From the NCBI RefSeq assembly GCF_028283705.1, contig NZ_JAPWKD010000014.1, positions 124,001-188,000 on the forward strand: a stretch of 64,000 nucleotides of DNA, in the 5' to 3' direction. A program made the translations under genes and the position numbers. This document shows, piece by piece, positions 36,105-45,737 of the stretch. The notes beneath the pieces were generated by a model, which searched no databases, was not told where the DNA came from, and was given only the letters and a program-made list of their open reading frames with translations. The stretch comes from Pantoea sp. Its GTDB lineage: Bacteria > Pseudomonadota > Gammaproteobacteria > Enterobacterales > Enterobacteriaceae. Each line of letters starts with the position of its first letter. The first letter of the stretch is position 1.

Positions 36105-36166
36105 AAATACTAAGATTTACTTTTACCGATTCTGGCTCTTTGTGAGTTTCGTTCACCTGCCGTCTG

Positions 36167-36191
36167 CACTAAGCCGGCTATCTGCTTAGTG
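36167..36191. terminator. Hairpin between convergent metallophosphoesterase and arsC
   Basis: Arms CACTAAGC / GCTTAGTG (8 bp) with a 9-nt loop lie 62 bp after the phosphoesterase stop and 90 bp after the arsC stop. No clear T tract, so it may be a weak or Rho-assisted terminator. Confidence 0.45.
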
Positions 36192-36280
36192 AGTCATGGC
36201 TTCTGTAATGAGCGAACAGCGGACGTCCACATTTAGTGACAGACGCCGGGATGTGGTGAGAGTGATATGCAGTGGACTGA

Positions 36281-36706
36281 TTACTTAACTCGTTTACCGT
36301 CTTCATCAACCACTTTTTCACCATCCTCTTTTGTAAAAGGGCCTTTCTGGTTTTCTGGTAGAATATCCAGCACCGTTTCTGAAGGACGACAAAGACGTGT
36401 GCCAAGCGGTGTCACCACCACTGGTCGATTAATCAGGATTGGATGCTGAAGCATAAAATCAATCAACTGTTCATCTGTAAACGTGTTCTCGGCAAGACCC
36501 AATTTCTCATAGGGTTCAACGTTCTTACGCAACAATGCGTGCACGGTAATTCCCATATCTGAAATGAGTTTAATAAGCTCATCGTGGGTCGGTGGCGTAA
36601 CGAGATAATAAATAATATTTGGTTCGTTACCGCTGTTACGGATCATCTCCAGCGTGTTACGTGAGGTTCCACAGGCCGGGTTGTGATAAATGGTAATGTT
36701 GCTCAT
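36281..36706 (-). CDS. arsC: Arsenate reductase (glutaredoxin-dependent)
   Basis: A 141-residue ArsC. The catalytic Cys12 is in MSNITIYHNPACGTSRNTLE; the conserved arginines (PILINRPVVVTPLGTRLCRP) hold arsenate. It reduces As(V) to As(III) with glutathione and glutaredoxin so that ArsB can export it. It is 12 bp after arsB, third gene of arsRBC. Confidence 0.96.
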   Translation of the reverse strand: MSNITIYHNPACGTSRNTLEMIRNSGNEPNIIYYLVTPPTHDELIKLISDMGITVHALLRKNVEPYEKLGLAENTFTDEQLIDFMLQHPILINRPVVVTPLGTRLCRPSETVLDILPENQKGPFTKEDGEKVVDEDGKRVK

Positions 36707-36718
36707 ATCAGTATCTCA

Positions 36719-38008
36719 TTACAAAGTGACAGAGAGCCGCCACGCCAGCGCGGCCAGAGTGACAAACAGCACGGGCAGGGTCATGATAACGCCGGTGCGG
36801 AAGTAATATCCCCATGTGATGGTCATATTTTTTTGTGTCAGAACATGCAACCACAGCAGGGTAGCCAGACTACCAATAGGGGTGATTTTCGGGCCTAAAT
36901 CGCAGCCAATCACATTGGCATAAATCATCGCTTCTTTGACGACGCCGGTCGCGGCACTCCCGTCAATCGACAGTGCGCCAATCAGTACCGTTGGCATATT
37001 GTTCATCACAGAAGAGAGAAAAGCTGTCAGGAAGCCTGTACCGAACGTTGCGGCCCACAACCCCTTATCTGCCAGAAGATTCAACACGCCAGACATATAC
37101 TCCGTAAGTCCGGCATTGCGCAGGCCGTATATCACCAGGTACATGCCCAGCGAGAAAATCACGATTTGCCAGGGCGCACCGCGCAGCACTCTCCCGGTAT
37201 TAATGGCATGGCCCCTCTTCGCCACTACAAACAGCACTGCTGCGCCAGCTGCTGCTATCGCGCTGACAGGTATTCCCAGCGGCTCCAGTACAAAGAACCC
37301 TACCAGAAGCAGTAACAGAACAATCCAGCCTGCCCTGAACGTCGCCAGGTCCTTTATCGCACTCGCAGGCTTCTTCAGCAGTAAAACGTCATATGTCGCC
37401 GGGATATCATTGCGGAAGAATAAATGCAGCATGACCACTGTGGCTGCAATGGCTGCCAGATTCACCGGGAGCATAATTGAGGCGTACTGCGTAAAGCCCA
37501 GCTCGAAGAAATCCGCCGAGACGATATTTACCAGGTTAGAAACAATCAGCGGCAGACTGGCGGTATCTGCTATAAATCCAGCGGCCATAACAAAGGCCAG
37601 TGTCGTGCCTTTGCTGAATCCCAGGGCGAGCAGCATCGCAATCACAATCGGTGTCAGGATCAATGCTGCGCCGTCGTTGGCAAATAGTGCAGAAACAGCG
37701 GCACCGAGAAGTACTATCCAGGTAAACAGCACACGGCCACGTCCGTTACCCCAGCGGGAAACATGCAGCGCGGCCCATTCAAAGAAACCGGACTCATCGA
37801 GCAGCAAGCTGATGATGATCACTGCAATAAATGCCGCTGTTGCGTTCCAGACGATGTTCCAGACAACGGGGATATCATCAATGTGGATGACTCCCGTTCC
37901 CAGAGCCAGCACGGCCCCGATACTTGCGCTCCAGCCAATACTCAGGCCTCTGGGTTGCCAGATGACCAGTATCAGCGTCAGTAAAAAGATACTCCCTGCA
38001 AGAAGCAT
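36719..38008 (-). CDS. arsB: Arsenite efflux permease
   Basis: A 429-residue, 12-helix inner-membrane As(III)/Sb(III) antiporter. It begins [20 protein letters not shown] and contains [20 protein letters not shown], both as in E. coli ArsB, whose length is also 429. The start at 38008 is chosen instead of 38020 on this alignment. No arsA is present, so export is driven by the proton gradient. Middle gene of arsRBC. Confidence 0.95.
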   Translation of the reverse strand: MLLAGSIFLLTLILVIWQPRGLSIGWSASIGAVLALGTGVIHIDDIPVVWNIVWNATAAFIAVIIISLLLDESGFFEWAALHVSRWGNGRGRVLFTWIVLLGAAVSALFANDGAALILTPIVIAMLLALGFSKGTTLAFVMAAGFIADTASLPLIVSNLVNIVSADFFELGFTQYASIMLPVNLAAIAATVVMLHLFFRNDIPATYDVLLLKKPASAIKDLATFRAGWIVLLLLLVGFFVLEPLGIPVSAIAAAGAAVLFVVAKRGHAINTGRVLRGAPWQIVIFSLGMYLVIYGLRNAGLTEYMSGVLNLLADKGLWAATFGTGFLTAFLSSVMNNMPTVLIGALSIDGSAATGVVKEAMIYANVIGCDLGPKITPIGSLATLLWLHVLTQKNMTITWGYYFRTGVIMTLPVLFVTLAALAWRLSVTL

Positions 38009-38021
38009 TACAGACTCCATT

Positions 38022-38044
38022 ATATATGATTTAACATATGTATT
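38022..38044 (-). promoter_or_regulatory. ArsR-operator-like palindrome between arsR and arsB
   Basis: ATATATGATTTAACATATGTAT resembles the arsR upstream site (shared CATATGTAT arm and a matching partner arm). Its place just before the arsB start suggests an internal ArsR-controlled site; weaker than the main one. Confidence 0.45.
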
Positions 38045-38052
38045 TTGCCATT

Positions 38053-38373
38053 TCAGCAGGAGGAGCAGGCTGATTTACCCAGCCATTCGCGCACATCATC
38101 CCGCAGACACTGCCAGGACGACATGATCGTTTCAGCCGCCCACGCCGGTATGTGGGGTGACAGACGATAGTGGATCCATTTCCCTTCCCGGCGATCAAGA
38201 ACTAGCTCAGCTTCTCGAAGAATAGCCATGTGGCGCGAGATTTTAGGCTGAGATTCGGTGGTGGCCGCGCAAATATCGCAGACGCATAGTTCTCCAGACT
38301 CTCGGAGAAGCATGACAATGGCGAGGCGGGTTTCATCTGACAGAATTTTGAAAAGCTGAACAGGCACTAGCAT
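38053..38373 (-). CDS. arsR: Arsenic-responsive repressor
   Basis: A 106-residue ArsR/SmtB repressor. The As(III)-binding cysteines are in ELCVCDIC (Cys30, 32, 35), next to the recognition helix [16 protein letters not shown]. It leaves DNA when As(III) or Sb(III) binds. First gene of arsRBC; divergent from arsH. Confidence 0.95.
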   Translation of the reverse strand: MLVPVQLFKILSDETRLAIVMLLRESGELCVCDICAATTESQPKISRHMAILREAELVLDRREGKWIHYRLSPHIPAWAAETIMSSWQCLRDDVREWLGKSACSSC

Positions 38374-38397
38374 TTTTTACTCCGTTCCCTTTAGAAT

Positions 38398-38421
38398 ATA
38401 CATATGGTAAATCATATGTAT
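38398..38421. promoter_or_regulatory. ArsR operator between arsR and arsH
   Basis: Perfect 9-bp arms ATACATATG / CATATGTAT separated by GTAAAT lie in the 86-bp divergent gap, 25 bp from the arsR start and 39 bp from arsH. An ideal position to repress both directions. Confidence 0.75.
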
Positions 38422-38459
38422 TGAGTTTGAAACTACCAACCCATTCCGGAGGATAAAAA

Positions 38460-39158
38460 ATGGAGCAATTTCCTGCCCTGAACGCTGACTGTTTTGATCA
38501 TCACATCGCTGAGCGCCTTCATGTACAGGAGCAGCCACGGATCCTGATTTTGTATGGCTCTTTAAGAGAGCGTTCTTACAGCCGTTTTGCAGCGGAGGAA
38601 GCGGGTCGTCTGCTGACGGCGATGGGTGCAGAGGTCAGACTGTTTAACCCTTCCGGTTTGCCCCTGCCAGATGATGCCCCGGATACACACCCTAAAGTCA
38701 CCGAGCTACGCGGACTGGTCAGATGGTGTGATGGGATGGTGTGGAGTTCCCCGGAGCGGCATGGAGCAATGAGTGCAATTATGAAAGCGCAGATAGACTG
38801 GATCCCCTTAAGCGAAGGTGCTGTTCGTCCTTCCCAGGGAAAAACCCTTGCGGTGATGCAGGTCTGTGGCGGTTCTCAGTCCTTCAATGCCGTGAACCAG
38901 ATGCGCATTCTAGGCCGGTGGATGCGGATGTTCACTATCCCCAACCAGTCCTCAGTTGCAAAAGCCTGGCAGGAATTCGATAAGAACGGGCGAATGAAAC
39001 CTTCGTCCTGGTATGATCGTATCGTCGATGTCGTCGAGGAGTTGTTTAAAATTACGCTGCTGCTCAAGGGACAAACTGATTACCTTGCCGATCGTTACAG
39101 CGAACGAAAAGAAAGCCATCAGGAACTTTCATTCCGCATCAATCAGGAAAAAGTATAG
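38460..39158 (+). CDS. arsH: ArsH, NADPH-dependent FMN reductase
   Basis: A 232-residue flavodoxin-like protein with the FMN loop [20 protein letters not shown] and the ArsH-specific [20 protein letters not shown] and [18 protein letters not shown]. ArsH oxidises trivalent organoarsenicals and reduces quinones or chromate. Gene neighbourhood (divergent from arsRBC) confirms the name. Confidence 0.95.
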   Translation: MEQFPALNADCFDHHIAERLHVQEQPRILILYGSLRERSYSRFAAEEAGRLLTAMGAEVRLFNPSGLPLPDDAPDTHPKVTELRGLVRWCDGMVWSSPERHGAMSAIMKAQIDWIPLSEGAVRPSQGKTLAVMQVCGGSQSFNAVNQMRILGRWMRMFTIPNQSSVAKAWQEFDKNGRMKPSSWYDRIVDVVEELFKITLLLKGQTDYLADRYSERKESHQELSFRINQEKV

Positions 39159-39230
39159 AGTTCCCTGTTCTTATATTCACTCCGAATGTATTCAGTAATG
39201 TGCGCTTGTGGCACAGGGCAGTAATTACCC

Positions 39231-39668
39231 TTAATCTCCCAACGACATTGGCCGCTCCCCTCCAGGCGGCAAACCAAACAACCTTCGCACCCAATTGAGA
39301 AAAGCCCCATAAGGCCGTCCCAGAAGCAGCATCATTAATGCGGCACCGAGTGTACCGCGAACTAATCCACTGCCAGATGCACCGCTAAAAGCAATGATGA
39401 CCATATAGATAGGTACCTGAAAACTCATCAGCGCAACACTGTCCCACAGCAGCTTCGAAACCCGGCTCGATCCCGCACATTGCATCACCCAATCGCGCCA
39501 TAAGCCATAAGGACGAGCTACCGGCACCATCAGAACTGCACCTATTAAACGTGCATGCAGCACCTGTTCCCACGCCATCCCAGCGATCCATCTTTCATTA
39601 ATAATGCCCGTTGTAGTGAAAAATAAAATCAGCGCAGTGGTATCCGCAAAGAATGCAGTACGGTGCAT
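39231..39668 (-). CDS. AlaE-family L-alanine exporter-like protein
   Basis: About 145 residues, four hydrophobic helices. ADTTALILFFTTTGIINERW, the ARPYGLWRDW motif, FQVPIYMVIIAFSG and GRPYGAFLNWVRRLFGL match AlaE. In E. coli AlaE exports L-alanine. An upstream TTG start at 39692 has a good AGGA and could give 8 more residues. It is more divergent than the housekeeping AlaE expected in the host, so I leave the symbol out. Confidence 0.8.
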   Translation of the reverse strand: MHRTAFFADTTALILFFTTTGIINERWIAGMAWEQVLHARLIGAVLMVPVARPYGLWRDWVMQCAGSSRVSKLLWDSVALMSFQVPIYMVIIAFSGASGSGLVRGTLGAALMMLLLGRPYGAFLNWVRRLFGLPPGGERPMSLGD

Positions 39669-39978
39669 GCTCGGATCCTGAAGTTTAGGCAAAATACATT
39701 TCCTGTTTTGGCATGATGAGGCAGGTTTTATCTACAGCCAGCACACATTCAGAAGTTGACTGGTGCATTTTTTCCGCAGTAAAGATAGTGAAAAATCGAA
39801 CTCCTTTCCTGCCTATTGATTTGAAATACACCAAGGATTCTTATTGGCACTCCGGTGTCACTGGCAAGAGGGCTGCTAAGAGCGAGCAGCAGACCTTTCA
39901 CTCATGACGGCTGAGTTTTTTCATTATATTTAACATAGCATTCTGGTTGGGCAATGAGATCCCACAGCCCAAGGGGAT

Positions 39979-40470
39979 TTAAGGTTGTACATTCTGCATA
40001 GCAAATGTCGCTAAACTCTGATGATCCAATCGGAAGTACTGTTTTTCTTCTATCAGGGACGCACCGAGGGATAAGTAAAATTCGGCTGCTTTGGGGTTGG
40101 TGGTCTCAGCCGTCCAGTCAAATCTTGTGCAGCCATGTTCTATTGCAAAAGCCGCTATAAATCGCATAAGTGATCTACCGACTCCCTGGCCTCTCACTGC
40201 TGCTGATGTGAAAAGATCTTTCATATACGCTTGCCCGGAGCACTTTGGCGCAGGGAACATCAGAGTGAACGTAGCAAATCCGACGAGTGTCCCGTTTTTC
40301 CATGCTCCCAGTACGGTCACGCCCGAATAGACAGAGAAAACTCGGTGGGTCAGGTAAGAGAACATTTCGTCATAGCTGGCAGCGTCATTACCGAAGTAAT
40401 ACGATTCCATTTCGACAAAAACCCTCGCCAGTTCCGGAATATCCGACGCATCACAGATCTCAATTTTCAT
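39979..40470 (-). CDS. GNAT-family N-acetyltransferase
   Basis: A 163-residue acetyltransferase: YMKDLFTSAAVRGQGVGRSL is motif A with the acetyl-CoA loop R-G-Q-G-V-G, and CTRFDWTAETTNPKAAEFYL is motif B. Substrate unknown. Alone on the minus strand between an AlaE-like gene and another GNAT. Confidence 0.88.
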   Translation of the reverse strand: MKIEICDASDIPELARVFVEMESYYFGNDAASYDEMFSYLTHRVFSVYSGVTVLGAWKNGTLVGFATFTLMFPAPKCSGQAYMKDLFTSAAVRGQGVGRSLMRFIAAFAIEHGCTRFDWTAETTNPKAAEFYLSLGASLIEEKQYFRLDHQSLATFAMQNVQP

Positions 40471-40691
40471 ACGTTTTCCTTAATTTTTTTATTCGGCTAT
40501 CATCTCTTCCGTGGCCTGAGCTTCAGGCTGCCAGCGCCTTATTTTAGCGTCTTTAAACCACATGCGATTTGTGTACTGGCAGGGCGAACGGCAGAAAGTG
40601 CTTTCATCAGGGGTTCCCGGTTTAATTCAATGATTTTTAGCCAGTTTTAGCGATAAATCATATATTCGGAAAGACAATCGTTATACCGACG

Positions 40692-41129
40692 TTATAAAGA
40701 CTTCTTCATAAAGATACGGCTTGTCCCTTCCGGTTTGCAGTCAATACGCCCGAACTCTTCCCAGCCGTGCTTCTTGTAAAAATCAGGAGCCTGAAAGCTT
40801 ATCGTATACAAAAAAGCAGCAGTGCAGCCTCTTTTACGCCCTTCATCCTCGAAGCGGCTGAGGACCTCTGTACCAATCCCCATTCCCCGCAACTCGGGTG
40901 GCAGATAGAAAAGATCTATAAAAAGTAGCCCCAATGAAGAACGCCCTTGCATTCCTCCGAATACTTCACCAGTTTTGCTTGATGTTATTAATACAGATAG
41001 TGGCTTACGATCACTCATCCCTGTCATTGAATCATTGAAATGATTGAGTCCTTCTTCAATAGGAAATAATTGTTCCGAATCCGGATTTTCACAGACTTCA
41101 AAACTTATCTCTTGAACTGCGCTGCTCAT
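40692..41129 (-). CDS. GNAT-family N-acetyltransferase
   Basis: A 145-residue acetyltransferase: LLFIDLFYLPPELRGMGIGT (acetyl-CoA loop R-G-M-G-I-G) and AAFLYTISFQAPDFYKKHGW with motif B. The start at 41129 has AAGGA eight bases upstream; the in-frame ATG at 41153 has none. A different subgroup from the GNAT at 40.0 kb. Confidence 0.87.
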   Translation of the reverse strand: MSSAVQEISFEVCENPDSEQLFPIEEGLNHFNDSMTGMSDRKPLSVLITSSKTGEVFGGMQGRSSLGLLFIDLFYLPPELRGMGIGTEVLSRFEDEGRKRGCTAAFLYTISFQAPDFYKKHGWEEFGRIDCKPEGTSRIFMKKSL

Positions 41130-41444
41130 TCCCCTTATCCTTTTTATTGGCATCAGATGACTGTCTAAATATACAGGTGTGGGTCAAAATTGCCAACTTT
41201 AAGCCTTCTTGTTTTTCTCTGCTGCTTTTGCCTGTGTGTCATGAACTTCTGCTCCTGACACATAGAGGATCTACACGCAGACAGATGTCCGCAATGAGGG
41301 AAAACGGATGCTCATTTATTTTGTCAGGATAGAACTGTAACCGGCACTTTCATTAGCATTTGTATCCACCACTTTACGCTTTTACCCCTTAAGATAACTC
41401 GGTCTTCCAGCCTGTCAGACAGAGAAATCATAAGGATCAAACTA
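41130..41444. other. Intergenic region with a decayed repeat motif
   Basis: No gene supported. Contains TCTGCTCCTGACAC at 41248-41261, a 12-of-14 match to the dispersed TCCGCTCCTGGCAC motif. Confidence 0.4.
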
Positions 41445-42347
41445 ATGGAAATAGCTCTCCGGACTCCCCTCATACATTCACTGCCATTAAGTCAGCATTG
41501 TGGATGTAATGTCTGGCTTAAAATGGAATCTTCTCAGCCGACAGGATCGTTCAAGCTCAGGAGCGCAGAAAAAATTTGTTGCTACTATGCAGAAAGAGGC
41601 GCAACAGCATTCATCAGTTCATCCGGCGGCAATGCGGGAATAGCGGTGGCACATAGCGGCCGCAAACTGGGGTTGCCGGTCACTGTCGTTGTGCCGGAAA
41701 GCACATCTGCCAGAGCAAAACAGCTTATTGAGCAGGAAGGTGCCAGTCTTATTGTGCATGGGAAAGTATGGAGTGAGGCGAACGATTACGCCCAGTCACT
41801 GGCGACGGATGAAGTCATCTATCTGCATCCATTTGATCATCCACTTTTGTGGGAAGGCATCAGTACAATCGTGGATGAAGTCATCAGCTGCGGGTTAAAA
41901 CCGGATGCGGTTATTCTTTCTGTTGGTGGCGGAAGCATGTTGTCCGGCATAGCTCAGGGGCTGGAGAAACATCAGATTGGCTATATTCCCGTTTACGCCG
42001 TCGAAACCCACGGTACAGCCTCTCTCAACGCTTCGCTTAATGCGGGTAAGCTGGTGCGCCTTGATAAGGTCAGCGGTATAGCCACGACGCTAGCCGCAAG
42101 CCAGGTATGCGAAAATGCTTTTAATGTGGCCAGCCGACTGGACGTCAGAAGTATGCTGGTTTCTGATCAGGAAGCGCTGAATGCCTGCCGGCGCTTTCTC
42201 GATGACCATCGAGTGCTCACTGAACCGGCATGCGGCGTGTCACTTTCACTTTTGTACGACCACAAAATCAGGTTTACCCATGCTGATAATGTATTGGTAA
42301 TTGTTTGCGGCGGGGCGTCGGTCACGCTGGAAGGAATCGCGGGCTGA
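41445..42347 (+). CDS. PLP-dependent serine/threonine dehydratase-like enzyme
   Basis: A 300-residue fold-type II PLP enzyme. The Schiff-base Lys37 is in QPTGSFKLRSA, followed by the phosphate loop in SSSGGNAGIAVAHSGR and the VGGGSMLSGIAQG loop. It is the size of serine dehydratase-like (SDS-like) enzymes without a regulatory ACT domain. It would form pyruvate or 2-oxobutyrate from Ser or Thr. Start behind AAGGATCAAACTA. Confidence 0.87.
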   Translation: MEIALRTPLIHSLPLSQHCGCNVWLKMESSQPTGSFKLRSAEKICCYYAERGATAFISSSGGNAGIAVAHSGRKLGLPVTVVVPESTSARAKQLIEQEGASLIVHGKVWSEANDYAQSLATDEVIYLHPFDHPLLWEGISTIVDEVISCGLKPDAVILSVGGGSMLSGIAQGLEKHQIGYIPVYAVETHGTASLNASLNAGKLVRLDKVSGIATTLAASQVCENAFNVASRLDVRSMLVSDQEALNACRRFLDDHRVLTEPACGVSLSLLYDHKIRFTHADNVLVIVCGGASVTLEGIAG

Positions 42348-42632
42348 CAAAATAAGAAATTGATCATGCCGAAGTTTATGAGCAAAAGAACTGGCGAACT
42401 GCCCGGTTAATTAACCTTTGAAGTGATTCAGGGTGTGCGCTTACTGGGTACGAATATTGAGCGAGAATCATGCGATGATCGCCGCTTTTCTTTCGAGCCA
42501 GTAGGTGCTCCACGGTGACCATGCGGCTTTTACGACCAGCCCCAACCACGCTCCTCGACCGCGACGGAACGAAAAGCGGGTGTAGGGGCCCTAAGACATG
42601 CTGCCGTTGTGCGCGTTACGGCCGCCTCGATG

Positions 42633-43310
42633 TTAGCCTGCGGCCAGAATGATAAAATCAGCAACGACGAGCGGATGCGACAACATCGGAACATGGCTGG
42701 AAGCGACACGTTTGATCGTGGCATTCATGCGCGCGGCCATGCGTTCCTGCTCCACGGGCAAGATTGCCAGATCGTTTTCACCAATCAGATAGAAACTAGG
42801 GCGACTACGCCATGCGGCCTGTGTCAAGGCGCTGCCGAGTGCAGCGCCATTGATAGGACCCTGCGTTGCATGCAGTATTGTCTGTTCGATGGGATCGAGA
42901 TCCTGTGCAAACAGGGTGGCGATACCTTCGGGAGTGAGCGACAGAAAGCCCTCTGCGTCTTGTCTGATCTCGTTGTTGAGCGGAGCTGCTTCAAACTGGG
43001 CGAAAAGCGATCCTGCCGACTCTCCCGCGTCCGGTGCAAATGCGTCGATGTAAACAAGCCGTTTTACCTTGGGGTTGTTGCCCGCTTGTCCGATCACTGC
43101 ACCGGCATAGCTATGCCCTACAAGAACGACATCTCCCTGCGCCATCGCGATTGCACGGCTAACCGCCGCGACATCGGCATCGAAACTGGTCAGCGGGAGT
43201 TGGACGGCGGCGACAGCCATGCCTTTGTCGCTCAGCAGCGGAATGATTTTGGCCCAGCTGGAGCCATCTGCCCAGGCGCCGTGAACAAGGATGATGTTAG
43301 TGGTACTCAT
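42633..43310 (-). CDS. Alpha/beta hydrolase (EstC/methyl-esterase-like)
   Basis: A 225-residue small serine hydrolase: ILVHGAWADGSSWAKIIPLL, nucleophile Ser in LVGHSYAGAVIGQAG, Asp in LIGENDLAILP and His in ASSHVPMLSHP. The family includes small esterases such as plant-type methyl esterases. Start 43310 follows GGAGAAGTATC. Higher G+C and Pseudomonas-like style, consistent with the acquired block. Divergent from the GlxA-type regulator. Confidence 0.87.
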   Translation of the reverse strand: MSTTNIILVHGAWADGSSWAKIIPLLSDKGMAVAAVQLPLTSFDADVAAVSRAIAMAQGDVVLVGHSYAGAVIGQAGNNPKVKRLVYIDAFAPDAGESAGSLFAQFEAAPLNNEIRQDAEGFLSLTPEGIATLFAQDLDPIEQTILHATQGPINGAALGSALTQAAWRSRPSFYLIGENDLAILPVEQERMAARMNATIKRVASSHVPMLSHPLVVADFIILAAG

Positions 43311-43510
43311 GATACTTCTCCTAATCTGTAGGCCGGTATTCGAAGAAGACCTTGTAGCCGACCCACTCATCTTCGCGGCAACTGTACCTGGCAGCAATCG
43401 CCTTGCTACGCTGAAAGCTGCCAAGTGCCTGTGATAAACTGCCAAAGTCCGTTTTAGTGGGTGAGTGACCGGGAATGCGGATCATTTTTGACAAAAGTAA
43501 GAGGGCCATG

Positions 43511-44476
43511 ATGGCAAAGAGAGACATTGCACTTGTCATTTTCGAAGGCGTTCAGGCGCTAGATGTTGCAGGTCCTCTGGATGTGTTCACAACGGCTAAT
43601 GACTTTTTGCCCGAAGAGGACCATTACCACTGTATCCTGGTCGCGGCCAGCACACAGCCCTTGCGCAGTTCCAACGGAATGTTGATGGTCGCTGACCTCA
43701 CCTTCGAGCAGGCCGAGCGATCTTTTGACACAGTTCTGGTGGCCGGTGGTCCGCACCTTCCCACTACTCTACCCGACACGGCCATGTCAGCGTGGCTAAG
43801 GACGTGGGGTGTTGCGGCCCAGCGATATGGCTCGATTTGCACCGGCGCTTTTGTTCTCGGTCATGCCGGGCTCCTCGATGAACAAACTGTCACGACCCAT
43901 TGGCTGTGTTCCGAGCAGCTTGCAAGTCAGTTCCCCTCAGCGCGGGTCGAGCAAGATCGGATACATGCGCGCGACGGTCGCCTGGTGACATCCGCTGGCG
44001 TGACAGCCGGCATTGACCTTAGCCTCGCTTTGGTTGGAGAAGATCATGGACCGGCCATATCGCTTGCATGTGCCAAGATACTCGTCGTTGTGGCGCAACG
44101 GCAGGGTGGCCAATCCCAGTTCAGCCCGTTGCTCATTGCAGACCGCCCCCCTGAAACACCACTGGGAAAGGTACAAGCCTATGTTATGGAGCATGTGGGC
44201 GAAGCCTTTCCGGTTGAGCGGCTGGCAGATATTGGCGGCGTCAGCGCGCGCAGCATTGCGCGTCTCTTCGTCACTGAATTAGGCATCACACCGCATGAAT
44301 TCGTGGAAGGAGTACGCCTGGACCAGGCCCGCAACTTGCTTGAATCTACAGAACTGCCCCTTAAGACAATCGCTTTCGACTGTGGTTTTTCCGGTCCCGA
44401 TCAGATGCGTAATGCTTTTCAGCGGCGGATCAACGTCACGCCTCTGCAATATCGAGGAAGTTTCAGACGCGTGTAA
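43511..44476 (+). CDS. GlxA-type regulator (DJ-1/PfpI domain + AraC HTH)
   Basis: A 321-residue regulator. The N-terminal DJ-1/PfpI-like sensor (residues about 5-170) has IALVIFEGVQALDVAGPLDV and a Cys in SICTGAFVLGHAGLLD; the C-terminal AraC HTH pair has VERLADIGGVSARSIARLFV and IAFDCGFSGPDQMRNAFQRR. Start 43511 has AGGG five bases before; 43475 is also in frame. It is divergent from the esterase and probably regulates it. Confidence 0.87.
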   Translation: MAKRDIALVIFEGVQALDVAGPLDVFTTANDFLPEEDHYHCILVAASTQPLRSSNGMLMVADLTFEQAERSFDTVLVAGGPHLPTTLPDTAMSAWLRTWGVAAQRYGSICTGAFVLGHAGLLDEQTVTTHWLCSEQLASQFPSARVEQDRIHARDGRLVTSAGVTAGIDLSLALVGEDHGPAISLACAKILVVVAQRQGGQSQFSPLLIADRPPETPLGKVQAYVMEHVGEAFPVERLADIGGVSARSIARLFVTELGITPHEFVEGVRLDQARNLLESTELPLKTIAFDCGFSGPDQMRNAFQRRINVTPLQYRGSFRRV

Positions 44477-44723
44477 ACGACCACTGCCGGGTCATCTTTC
44501 ACACAGCATGGGCTTATAAAAGGCGGGGACGACGTTTGCGATGGGGCGGTCGTCGCCTGTGATACCAGGTTTAGCCTGTGCTTTGATGGTGGTTTCTGAC
44601 TCGTCATCCGGCAAGAATTCTTGCTAATTAAGGTGCCTGCTGCCGGCCGTATTTCGTGTACCGGCACGGGTGGCGTCATCATCCGATTTAAAGACGCGGT
44701 ACAGGGGACAGAACGTGAATTGT

Positions 44724-45605
44724 TTAGGCAGTACTTAACTCGGTCAATCGTGATAGAAACAGCTTCAGTACCGGGGAAGTATTGGTCTTGCTGTAGCCGA
44801 TCGACAGATCGATCATCGGCACATCACCGCCCAGCGGACGGCTGGTGACCGACCACGGCATCAGGTTCTGCACATAAGCTGGAATAAGGGTCAGACCGCG
44901 CGTGGACGCCACCAGCGACATCACCATGGCAGGGTTGTCAACCTCTTGACTGGGCAATACCTGCACGCCTTCAAGGTCCAGGTAGCGGTCGATTACTGCA
45001 CGCAACTCGCGCGCTTTTGAGGCCATGCCGATGAACGGCTGGTCCACCAGATCCTGTGCCCGCACGAACGGGCGGGCGGCCAATGCATGGTCACTCGGCA
45101 TCAGTACCACCAGGGGCTCCTGTGCCACGGTCTGATAGGTCAGGTCGTAATCCGGTTCGGCTCGCATAAAGGCGAGGTCCAGCTTGCCACGCGCGACCGC
45201 ATCCGCGAGATCGGTCGAATAGTCGCTGGAAACCGTGACGTCTATATTTGGCAGCTCCTCGCGCAGCACCTGCATGGCCTTGGGCAGCCAGTTCATCTCC
45301 TGTCCCGTCAAGAATCCCAGCGCAAATCGCTGTTTGGCCGGTAGCACCGCGCGCCGTGCCGCTTCCACTGCCGCATCTACCTGGTGCAGAGCCAGCCTCG
45401 CATGGTCGATGAAGGCTTGCCCGGCTGGCGTCAATTCTACCCCGCGAGCACTGCGGTTAAGCAGCGGCGTGCCGACTTGATCTTCGAGATCGCGGATCTG
45501 CCGGCTCAGTGAAGGCTGCGAGGTGAACAGCCGATGTTCGGCCGCCTCGGTCAGGCTACCAGTCTCTGCAACTGCGATGAAATACCGTAGATGTCGTAAC
45601 TCCAT
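44724..45605 (-). CDS. LysR-family regulator (HcaR-like)
   Basis: A 293-residue LysR protein. HTH: MELRHLRYFIAVAETGSLTE, then SQPSLSRQIRDLEDQVGTPL. The start behind GGGAGGGAT is clear. Full effector domain with ADAVARGKLDLAFMRAEPDY. It is divergent from the two SDR genes (45.7-47.3 kb) and probably controls them. High G+C. Confidence 0.9.
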   Translation of the reverse strand: MELRHLRYFIAVAETGSLTEAAEHRLFTSQPSLSRQIRDLEDQVGTPLLNRSARGVELTPAGQAFIDHARLALHQVDAAVEAARRAVLPAKQRFALGFLTGQEMNWLPKAMQVLREELPNIDVTVSSDYSTDLADAVARGKLDLAFMRAEPDYDLTYQTVAQEPLVVLMPSDHALAARPFVRAQDLVDQPFIGMASKARELRAVIDRYLDLEGVQVLPSQEVDNPAMVMSLVASTRGLTLIPAYVQNLMPWSVTSRPLGGDVPMIDLSIGYSKTNTSPVLKLFLSRLTELSTA

Positions 45606-45737
45606 ATCCCTCCCACGCCCCTGGTCATGCTTTTCAGGCATGCCAACCAGCTTATTAAGTCTTTTTGTATTCTGCCATAAATCTCTAGATTGCCTTCTGC
45701 AGCGAACGTTTTTTGTCCGAATCAACAGGAGAGCATC

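Noticed and set aside
36936-38126. 396-codon plus-strand frame opposite arsB
   Set aside because: It is antisense to arsB, whose membrane-protein codons keep the opposite strand open; arsB is certain.
44477-44723. Possible remnant gene between GlxA-type regulator and LysR
   Set aside because: A frame reading GRISCTGTGGVIIRFKDAVQ looks protein-like but could not be tied to any family or start.
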